A DNA stretch of 59,213 nucleotides from Streptosporangium subroseum (lineage in GTDB: Bacteria > Actinomycetota > Actinomycetes > Streptosporangiales > Streptosporangiaceae): assembly GCF_900188345.1 (NCBI RefSeq), contig NZ_FZOD01000061.1, positions 1-59,213 on the forward strand, read 5' to 3'. The notes beneath the pieces are model-generated. The model saw only the letters and a program-made list of their open reading frames with translations. It made no database searches and was not told where the DNA came from. The position numbers were made by a program, and so were the translations under genes. This document shows positions 11,430 through 18,102 of the stretch, one piece after another (the stretch's first letter is position 1; each line of letters starts with the position of its first letter).

Positions 11430-13460
11430 TCAGCGCCTGCGCTTCTTGCCGTGCCCGCTGGGACGGCCGCGCGCGCCGGGGGCCTGACCTCGCACCAGTC
11501 GCAGCGGACGACCGAGGTTCCGCATCTGCTCGGCCACGAGGGTACGGAACTCCTCGACGGCCACTCTGTCGGGGTGCCCCGAGTTCTGCACCCCGGCGGC
11601 GATCTCCGATGCCTGGCCGGGAGGCAGGGCGGCGAGCTGCTCCCGTACGGCTTCCGGCCCGCCCAGCTCCAGGAGCGTGAGCAGTCCTTCGGTGATCAGG
11701 AACAGGTGCTCGCGGTCGGTGAGGTCTTCTGGCCGAAGGATCCCCTCGTCGACGAGGGTCATCACGGCCAGGGGCCCCAGCTTCGCGTCGCCGCGGAGCC
11801 CGCTGAGGATCGACCGGCCACCGGGAAGCGTCTCGACGAGGATTTTCAGCATGGCCGCCGACCGGATGCGGAACGGGCATTCGCGTACGGCCTCCAGCAG
11901 CGGCTCGACGTCCCCGCCGTGCGCCGCCAGCCAGCCCTCGACCTCCTCCTTCGCCGTCTCCAGCGTGTAGTGCTGGGCGACCACGCCGAGCATCTCGGCC
12001 GGTGCCTCGTCCGCCAGCTCTCCGACCAGGGGGACGTCACGGCCCCCGGCGAGCATGCGCTCGCGCACGGCCCGGACGCCCAGGGGCGTCAGCCGTACCA
12101 GCGGGCCGGGCTCGGCGAGCCGGGTGAGGAGCCGCGCGCACACCTCCGCCGGCAGCGGGCGCTCCTCGCCGTACTCCGCCTCGAAGTCGTCGCCGAGGTC
12201 GGCGGAGAACATCTCGTCCGCCATGCCGTGGCTCAACTCCACGGCGCCCAGCCCGGCCAGCGCCTCAAGGGCCCGGAGCAGGTCTCTATCGACCCCCGGC
12301 CGGAGCGACTCCGTCGAGGGGTCCTCCTCGTCATCGAGCCAGAGGTATTCCTGACATGCCAGCCACACGGTCTCCTGAAGCCGCACCACCGGCGTCGGGT
12401 GCGGAATGCTGTAGATCGTGTTCAGCACGTCGGGCAGGATCTCGTCGAACGTCAGGGTCATCGGCGAGGATCTGCCCCAGAAGACGTCCGGCGCGCACAC
12501 GGCCCCGCCGAGGTCGAAGAACGTCTCGAACGCCCGCCGCCACAGCGCCTCCGGGTCACGGAGCAGCGGCGCGGCCTTGGCCACCCGCAGCACCCGCCCC
12601 TTGCTCACCCGCACCAGGCGGGCCTTCTTCGCCCAGGCGAACAGCAGGTCGAGCAGGGGCATCTCCGTCGAGCCGCGCGCCTTGGAGGCCTGCTCGCCGA
12701 TGCCCAGCAGTTTCGCCAGCTCGCGGGCGTCGACCGGCCGGAGGTCGCCGGTGGCCGTCAGCTCCCGGCCGTCGGCGCCCACCCAGTCCGTGAGGGCGGC
12801 CAGCCGGCGGACGGTCTCACTGTCCGCGGCGGCCGCTGCGAGCTCCTCTCGGGGCGGTAGGCCGACGGGAAGCTGCGCGTATGCCCGCGCCTGATCGAGT
12901 GGCGCCCTTGTGAGGCTCACCTCGATCAGGCGGTCGAGCAACTCGCCGTCGTACCGGGCTCGTCCGGCGTCGATGTCGCGCTGGAACCTCTCCAGGGCCT
13001 CGCCGTCGCTGAGATCGACCCCGTTGTCCAGCGCGGCGAGCGTCCAGAACTTCCCGACTCCCTGCTGGAGCGGGTCGGCCAGCGCGGCCGGGTAATCCGC
13101 GGCCGCTTCGGCGACGGCCTTCTCAAGAGTGGCGATCGAAGCGCCTCGCGGGTCGCGCAGCCCGGAGGCGGCGAGATAGCGCAGGAGCGTCAGCAGACTC
13201 TCCGGGGCGGCGTTCAGAGTGTCGGAGTCGGCCACCACGAGCTGGGGAATCCACTCCAGCAGCAGTCGCCGCACCTCGACGGGGGTCCAGTAACCGAGGC
13301 GCCCGTCCGAGCTGAGGTGCCGTGAGTCCAGGGCGGCCGAGATCATCCCCTCGTCGGCCCGCACGCCGTGATCCGCGGCCCAGTTCTTGCAGCGGCGGAG
13401 CAACAGCTCCTTCGCTGATTCGTACTCCTCGGGTTCCTCGACCTCGAAATGGGTTCGCAC
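11430..13460 (-). CDS. Large conserved-type protein of unknown function with basic tail
   Basis: 676 aa from a GTG preceded by AAAGGATCACGGACGGC. The protein is mostly helical, rich in Leu/Ala/Glu, with repeated Leu-rich helical units through the second half and a strongly basic C-terminus (GRPSGHGKKRRR). No transmembrane segment, Walker motif or catalytic signature was found. Winged-helix-like stretches (MPLLDLLFAWAKKARLVRVSKGRVLRVAK) suggest nucleic-acid contact, as does the tail, but this is inference. Orthologue-like large helical proteins occur in many actinomycetes without function. Confidence 0.7.
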   Translation of the reverse strand: MRTHFEVEEPEEYESAKELLLRRCKNWAADHGVRADEGMISAALDSRHLSSDGRLGYWTPVEVRRLLLEWIPQLVVADSDTLNAAPESLLTLLRYLAASGLRDPRGASIATLEKAVAEAAADYPAALADPLQQGVGKFWTLAALDNGVDLSDGEALERFQRDIDAGRARYDGELLDRLIEVSLTRAPLDQARAYAQLPVGLPPREELAAAAADSETVRRLAALTDWVGADGRELTATGDLRPVDARELAKLLGIGEQASKARGSTEMPLLDLLFAWAKKARLVRVSKGRVLRVAKAAPLLRDPEALWRRAFETFFDLGGAVCAPDVFWGRSSPMTLTFDEILPDVLNTIYSIPHPTPVVRLQETVWLACQEYLWLDDEEDPSTESLRPGVDRDLLRALEALAGLGAVELSHGMADEMFSADLGDDFEAEYGEERPLPAEVCARLLTRLAEPGPLVRLTPLGVRAVRERMLAGGRDVPLVGELADEAPAEMLGVVAQHYTLETAKEEVEGWLAAHGGDVEPLLEAVRECPFRIRSAAMLKILVETLPGGRSILSGLRGDAKLGPLAVMTLVDEGILRPEDLTDREHLFLITEGLLTLLELGGPEAVREQLAALPPGQASEIAAGVQNSGHPDRVAVEEFRTLVAEQMRNLGRPLRLVRGQAPGARGRPSGHGKKRRR

Positions 13461-13761
13461 GCCGTCCGTGATCCTTTCAGCACGCCGCGATCCGGTGAGA
13501 GCGGTACGGAACCATCTGATGATCCGGTACCTGTAACCACCCTACGACCCCCGGTCACCGCCGTCAGGAAACTCGCGCCACGGCGATGTCCCGCATTCGC
13601 CTCCGGAGAGAACGCACCCATCGAACGTCCGGATCCGACGCCGTCTCCGGGTGATCACGTGGAAGGCCCTCGGTGCGACCTTCTCCGGATCCGTGTACGA
13701 CGGGTGCGGCGGATACGGCCTCCTCCACGGCCACCCGTCAGCTCGTTCGAGGGCCGGGCGC
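13461..13761. other. Intergenic region, promoter expected, no gene seen
   Basis: About 300 nt between the 676-aa gene start and the stop of the leftward ATP-binding protein. It includes a GGATCCG-containing inverted repeat (about 13630 and 13694) that could serve as terminator for the ATP-binding protein. No convincing small ORF. Confidence 0.45.
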
Positions 13762-14229
13762 CTACTTGAGCTGCAGGACCGGGGCGACGGCGGGATGGCG
13801 GTGCGAGACGGGCAGGCCGAGAGTGAACCAGACGACCTTGCCCCCGGAGGAGGGGCGGGTGACGCCCCAGTCTCCGGCCAGGGAGTCGACGATCTGGAGG
13901 CCCCGGCCGCCGGTGGCGTCCATGTCACGCTCGCAGATCCGGGGCGCGCCCGCTCCGGGGTCGAAGAGCTCGCCGTACACAAAGCTCTCACCGCCGCAGA
14001 TCCTGAGCGCGCACGCGGCACCACCGTGCCTGACGGCGTTGGTGACCAGCTCGCTGATGATCAGTACGCAATCGTCGACGAGGTCGTCGGCGCCCCACAG
14101 GGAGAGTTCGCGGCGGACCATCGAGCGGGCTTCGCGCACACTCGCGGGAGCCGCAGGCAGCAGGCGCTCGGCCTCGTACTCGGGAGCGGCGTCGGCGGAC
14201 ACCGCGGATGAGTTGTGATGGCGAGACAC
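13762..14229 (-). CDS. Anti-sigma-factor-type ATP-binding protein (HATPase_c, RsbW-like)
   Basis: 155 aa from the GTG at 14229, which has a perfect AAAGGAGG 6-7 nt upstream. The Bergerat ATP-binding fold is clear: N box ELVTNAVRHGG, G1 box FDPGAGAP and G2 box TGGRGLQIV. Stand-alone HATPase_c proteins of this kind are abundant in filamentous actinomycetes; many act as anti-sigma kinases of the RsbW/SpoIIAB group, others have unknown partners (established). No sigma or antagonist gene lies next to it. Its promoter carries a CebR/LacI-type palindrome at the expected transcription start, which suggests sugar-responsive expression (inference). Confidence 0.85.
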   Translation of the reverse strand: MSRHHNSSAVSADAAPEYEAERLLPAAPASVREARSMVRRELSLWGADDLVDDCVLIISELVTNAVRHGGAACALRICGGESFVYGELFDPGAGAPRICERDMDATGGRGLQIVDSLAGDWGVTRPSSGGKVVWFTLGLPVSHRHPAVAPVLQLK

Positions 14230-14244
14230 TGCGCCTCCTTTCAA

Positions 14245-14258
14245 TGGGAGCGCTCCCA
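14245..14258. promoter_or_regulatory. Perfect LacI/CebR-type operator palindrome
   Basis: TGGGAGCGCTCCCA, a perfect 14-bp palindrome identical to the CebR box that controls cellulose/cello-oligosaccharide genes in Streptomyces (established knowledge). It lies between the candidate -10 and the ribosome binding site of the anti-sigma-type ATPase gene, where a bound repressor would block initiation. Confidence 0.8.
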
Positions 14259-14264
14259 CCACCA

Positions 14265-14294
14265 AATGTAGAACATTGACCCCAGCCGTGTGAA
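14265..14294 (-). promoter_or_regulatory. Candidate promoter of the anti-sigma-type ATPase gene
   Basis: On the minus strand, TTCACA (14289-14294) and TACATT (14265-14270) are 18 nt apart. A start of transcription about 7 nt downstream of the -10 would fall at the edge of the operator palindrome. Confidence 0.5.
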
Positions 14295-14407
14295 TTGATT
14301 GCCAAATATTTGTTTCCACCAAATGTCGCAAAGGTGAGGGGAGGTCATGTCACCAGGTGAAACTTCGACCTCCCTGGAGATCACCTTCGAGAAGACCCCG
14401 CGCGCGG

Positions 14408-15364
14408 TCAGCGGAGCTGGGGCAGCACCTTCGCGCCGAACGCGTCGATGTAGGCGCTCTGCTCCTGGCCGACGTGGTGCAGGTAGATCTCCTCGAAACC
14501 CAGCTCCGCGTACTCGTTGAGCCGGGCCGCGTGCCAGCCCAGGTCCGAGGAGACGTTGACCACCTCGGCGACCTGGGACGGCGAGACGCCGGCGGAGGTC
14601 ACGTCGAAGAGCTCGGCGGTTTCGAGGTCCCAGCTCACCGGTGGGGAGAAGACGTTGCTCCGCCACTGGTCGTGGGCGATCGCCATGGCCTCCTCGTCGT
14701 TCTCGGCCCAGCTGAGATGGACCTGAAGGGCCGCCTTACCCTTCCCGCCCGCGTCCCGATAGGCCCCGACGACCTCGCGCAGTTTCTCCAGGGACCCGTT
14801 CACCGTGATCAGGCCGTCGGCCCACTCCGCGCACCACCGCGCCGTCTCGACGCTCACCGCCGCGCCGACCAGCTTGGGCGGGACGTCCGGACGGGTCCAC
14901 AGGCGGGCACGGTCCACGGTCACCAGGCCGTCGTGGCTGACCTCCTCCCCCGCCAGCATCGCCCGGATGACGCCGACGCACTCCCGCAGGCGCGCCATGC
15001 GGAGTTCCTTACGCGGCCAGCGATCGCCGGTGATGTGCTCGTTGCTCGCCTCGCCCGATCCGAGTGCGGCCCAGAAGCGTCCGGGGAACATCGCCCCGAG
15101 GGTGCCGATCGCCTGGGCGATGATCGCGGGGTGGTAGCGCTGGCCGGGGGCGTTGACCACGCCGAACGGAAGCTCCGTGGCCTGCAGGGCCGCGCCCAGC
15201 CAGGACCAGGCGAAGCCGGACTGCCCCTGTCTCTCGCTCCACGGGGAGAAGTGGTCCGACGACATCGCCGCCCCGAACCCCGCCTGCTCGGCCCGCGTCA
15301 CCGCCTTCAGCAGCTCTGCCGGATGAATCTGCTCGTGTGAGGAGTGAAACCCATAAGTCGTCAT
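14408..15364 (-). CDS. LLM-class flavin-dependent oxidoreductase (TIGR03885-like, non-F420 group)
   Basis: 318 aa from the ATG at 15364 (GGAGACG upstream); the longer frame to 15508 lacks family-like sequence. The N-terminus YGFHSSHEQI, the MSSDHFSPW segment and the central GSGEASNEHITG are those of luciferase-like monooxygenases in the group described as probable non-F420 flavinoid oxidoreductases (family recall, not a search). The enzyme is a cytoplasmic TIM barrel binding a reduced flavin; the substrate is unknown. It stands alone between the ATPase gene and the three-repeat secreted protein. Confidence 0.85.
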   Translation of the reverse strand: MTTYGFHSSHEQIHPAELLKAVTRAEQAGFGAAMSSDHFSPWSERQGQSGFAWSWLGAALQATELPFGVVNAPGQRYHPAIIAQAIGTLGAMFPGRFWAALGSGEASNEHITGDRWPRKELRMARLRECVGVIRAMLAGEEVSHDGLVTVDRARLWTRPDVPPKLVGAAVSVETARWCAEWADGLITVNGSLEKLREVVGAYRDAGGKGKAALQVHLSWAENDEEAMAIAHDQWRSNVFSPPVSWDLETAELFDVTSAGVSPSQVAEVVNVSSDLGWHAARLNEYAELGFEEIYLHHVGQEQSAYIDAFGAKVLPQLR

Positions 15365-15552
15365 CGTCTCCGGCTGCCCGAGATGCGGGCCCGTACTCCG
15401 GTTTTCACGCCGGAGGTGGGACCCGCGCGAACGTTCTCCGAGGCGCGTCCTCGTTTCGAGAAGGCTCCCCGACACCGGAGACGAGCGCCCCCAAGGAGGT
15501 GAGTCCACCTCCCCTTCGACGCCGACGACTTCGCGCGGACGGTACGGCTTCC

Positions 15553-15588
15553 GCCCGGCGCACGCCGCATCGACGGCGTGCGCCGGGC
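15553..15588 (-). terminator. Strong hairpin terminator
   Basis: A perfect 15-bp stem (15553-15567 with 15574-15588, loop CATCGA) lies 11 nt beyond the stop of the leftward three-repeat secreted protein. Confidence 0.8.
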
Positions 15589-15598
15589 CCGGGTGTTA

Positions 15599-16681
15599 TC
15601 AGAAGGCCGAGGTGTAGGTGGTCATCGAGCGGTGGCTCACCCGGGTGACGGCGCTGTAGCAGGCGACGTTGCGGACGAACACGGTGGTTCCGCTCAGGGT
15701 CCACAGGGTCTGCAGGTTGCAGAACTCGGGACCGGGTCCGAACGCGGTCGCCTGGACGTGGGTGGGCGTGGCGGCGACCTGTGGAAAGAGCACCATGCGC
15801 AGGCCGACTCCGGAGTTCTGGACGGTGTTGACGCCCAGCTGGGAGTTGTAGTTGATGCCGACGGGCGTCGGCGCGTACGGGCCGGGTGCGCTGGAGAGGT
15901 CGAAGGTGTAGGCGAAGTTCTTCGGCGGGATCGCCGCCCCGGTGATCGCCCGCTCACGCTGGTAGGTCAGCGTCCAGCCGGTGTTGAGCGGCACGTTCGT
16001 CGCGTTGAAGCAGCGCACCTGGATCGTCTGGCCGCTCGTTGTCGGGGTCCATCCGGCGACCTTGCAGCGGGCGGGCTGCGTAGGGTTGACCGCGGTCACC
16101 TGGATGTTGCCCGCGGCCGCCGGCGAGCCCAGGCCCGGCAGGGAGACCGTCCAGCTTCCGCCGCCTCCGACGACGCTGTTCGGAGCGGCGACCGAGTTGA
16201 ACTGGCTGGTGATGAAGGCCCCGTTGTAGTGGACGTAGCCGAACCCCTGCGCCACGGGCAGGGTGCCCGTGCTCGTCTCGAAGACGACGGTGTACTGGGC
16301 GAACACGGGAGCCCCGCCGTACCGGTAGCACTGCACGGCCACGACGAGGTCGGGCCCCGACGGCCCCCAGTTCTGGGCCTGGCACCAGTAGGCCTCCTGG
16401 GCGACCGCCGTGACGTGCACGACGCCACCGGTCGTCGCGATCTGCGGGAACCTCACGAACGACTGGCCCACGGCGCCGGGCGTGACGGAGACGTTGAACC
16501 CGACGGACCAGCTGCCCGCCTGGTGGGCGGGGCTGGGAATGCCCGAGTAGGCGTTGACGTAGGCGAATCCCCAGCGGTCCGGTACGGCGGCCTGCGCGCT
16601 CGCGGCCGTGGCGGCGAGGCCCGACACGAGCAGAAGGGTGACGCAGAGGATCCGTAAAATTACCTTTCGTAACTGACGCAT
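15599..16681 (-). CDS. Secreted protein built of three ~105-aa repeats, unknown fold
   Basis: 360 aa, ATG preceded by GGAGAGCGAC. A signal peptide (residues 1-32, ending SAQA) is followed by three homologous units at about 33-140, 141-245 and 246-360. Each starts with an aromatic strand (WGFAYVN, GFGYVHYN, NFAYTFD), continues with a Thr/Ala-rich strand (VHVTAVA, IQVTAVN, HVQATAF), and has one cysteine pair: C100/C118, C206/C224, C321/C341 (spacing 18, 18, 20). Each unit probably forms one disulfide. The repeats suggest a beta-sandwich array on the cell surface. No enzyme motif was seen and I do not recognise the family. Confidence 0.72.
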   Translation of the reverse strand: MRQLRKVILRILCVTLLLVSGLAATAASAQAAVPDRWGFAYVNAYSGIPSPAHQAGSWSVGFNVSVTPGAVGQSFVRFPQIATTGGVVHVTAVAQEAYWCQAQNWGPSGPDLVVAVQCYRYGGAPVFAQYTVVFETSTGTLPVAQGFGYVHYNGAFITSQFNSVAAPNSVVGGGGSWTVSLPGLGSPAAAGNIQVTAVNPTQPARCKVAGWTPTTSGQTIQVRCFNATNVPLNTGWTLTYQRERAITGAAIPPKNFAYTFDLSSAPGPYAPTPVGINYNSQLGVNTVQNSGVGLRMVLFPQVAATPTHVQATAFGPGPEFCNLQTLWTLSGTTVFVRNVACYSAVTRVSHRSMTTYTSAF

Positions 16682-16820
16682 GTCGCTCTCCGTCGAATCG
16701 AGGGGATGGGCAGCCAGATACGACAGCGGAGCCGTACGGCAGGGCCGTAGCGGGTGGGCGGGATATCTGGCTCACAATTTCGTTCCTGCTCTTGATAACC
16801 CGCCCGCCGACCTCTGAGAA

Positions 16821-16891
16821 GACCCAATCTCACAAGGAGATCTGACTGTCCCAAACACATTGGGTCAGCGTTCTGACCAGACATGACGTCA
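16821..16891. promoter_or_regulatory. Nested palindromes in a divergent intergenic region
   Basis: Between the divergent secreted-protein gene (start 16681) and SCO6745-family gene (start 16963) lie GACCCAAT (16821-16828) / ATTGGGTC (16859-16866), GGTCAG-cgtt-CTGACC (16863-16878) and TGACGTCA (16884-16891). They are good candidates for regulator sites. A possible rightward -10 TATGCT follows near 16900, without a clear -35. Confidence 0.5.
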
Positions 16892-16962
16892 CGAAATATC
16901 TATGCTTACCGGGTGAAAACGCACAGGCCCATCAACCAAGATCCACGAAAAGGGGTGAGAAC

Positions 16963-17895
16963 GTGCCGACGATGAACGCGAACGTCCCACGTGTCATGTG
17001 GCAATTACTGGAGCCCCTACACGCCGTCACCTATTTCGCCCCGGAGGCGCGGGCGGCAGCGGACGCGATCGGCATGCGCGGATTCTGGATGGGCTATTTC
17101 GCGATGAGGGCGGCCCCGCTCGGGCCGGTGGGCCCGGACGTCGTCACCGCCGCCTTCCACGGCTTCCATCCGGCACGGGTGCACCGGGCGCTTCCCGACG
17201 CCTGGACGTTCGCGGCCCCCTCCTCCGTGCTGCGAGCCCGGCTCGACGGGGCGGGAGCCGCCCTGGAGCGCCTGCTCACGGACACGACGCTCGACTCCGA
17301 TGATCTGCGCGCGGCCGCCGCGCTCGCCTGGAAGGCCGCCGAGCACGCCGACACCGCGGGCCGGGTGCTCGGCGCGGCGAACCAGGCCCTTCCCGCGCCG
17401 GTCGAGCCGCACCTGCGGCTGTGGCAGGCCGCGACCACGCTGCGCGAACACCGGGGAGACGGGCACGTGGCCGCCCTCGTGGCTCACGGCGTGTCTCCGG
17501 TCCAGGCGCATCTGCTCAAGGCAGCGGCCGACGAGACCGACCTGGAGCTCCTGCGTCAGGGGCGGAAGTGGGATGACGCCGACTGGATCTCCGGCGCCGA
17601 GGCCCTGCGCGAGCGGGGGTGGCTCGACGGCTCCGACCGCCTGACCGCCGTGGGAGTGCGAGAGCGGAACCGGATCGAGCAGCTGACCGACGAGGCGGCG
17701 GCCGGTCCCTGGCGGGCCCTCGGGGACGAGCTCACCACCACGCTTGCCCGGCTGCTCCGCCCCCTGGCCGGCACGATCGTCGAGTCGGGCACGTTCCCGG
17801 TCGCGAGCCCGATCGGCCTGCGGTGGCCACCCTCGGGCGAGGACAACCTGGAGCCCTCACTCTCGGCCGCCTCCGCGCGTCACCGGAGCGGCTGA
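16963..17895 (+). CDS. SCO6745-family protein (MarR-like helix-turn-helix fold, role unknown)
   Basis: 310 aa from a GTG with GGGGTGAGAAC upstream (ATG at 16972 is the alternative). The sequence follows the actinomycete SCO6745 family: an N-terminal helical domain with LEPLHAVTYFAPEA and GFWMGYFAMRAAPLG, a middle with FHPARVHRALPDAW, and a C-terminal winged-helix-like segment (DWISGAEALRERGWLD ... RLTAVGVRERNRIEQLTD) resembling MarR-type domains. The family has no established function. The last ~25 residues are Pro/Ser/Arg-rich and run into the repeat region downstream. Confidence 0.82.
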   Translation: MPTMNANVPRVMWQLLEPLHAVTYFAPEARAAADAIGMRGFWMGYFAMRAAPLGPVGPDVVTAAFHGFHPARVHRALPDAWTFAAPSSVLRARLDGAGAALERLLTDTTLDSDDLRAAAALAWKAAEHADTAGRVLGAANQALPAPVEPHLRLWQAATTLREHRGDGHVAALVAHGVSPVQAHLLKAAADETDLELLRQGRKWDDADWISGAEALRERGWLDGSDRLTAVGVRERNRIEQLTDEAAAGPWRALGDELTTTLARLLRPLAGTIVESGTFPVASPIGLRWPPSGEDNLEPSLSAASARHRSG

Positions 17896-17942
17896 CCCCG
17901 GAGACCCGCGACCGGCCACGCACCTCGCGAGGCCGGCCGTGC

Positions 17943-18089
17943 GCGTCACGAGACCGGCTGATCCCAGGGCACGCAGAACCTGCCGGTTCCGAAGACCGCG
18001 GGACGCACCGCCGTACGCGTCACGAGACCGGCCGGCCCCGGACCTTCCGGGGCCGACCGGCCTCACGTGTCGCGAAACCGGTCGGTCCC
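17943..18089. repeat. Three imperfect 23-bp direct repeats between convergent genes
   Basis: Copies at 17943-17965, 18017-18039 and 18067-18089 share GYGTCRCGARACCGGYYGRYCCC. The core GARACCGGY resembles the core of the 27-bp repeats inside soxA (37471-37605). No coding frame is supported here. Confidence 0.65.
18034..18054. terminator. Hairpin between convergent genes
   Basis: GGCCCCGGA (18034-18042), loop CCT, TCCGGGGCC (18046-18054): a perfect 9-bp stem between the SCO6745-family gene and the GH81 gene, so it may serve both. Confidence 0.65.
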
Positions 18090-18102
18090 GCGCGTCAGAC
18101 GC

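Noticed and set aside
10029..12860. A 943-codon rightward open frame
   Set aside because: It is antisense to the MFS transporter and the 676-aa gene. Composition is Arg/Gly/Gln-rich without domains, as expected for a GC-rich shadow frame.
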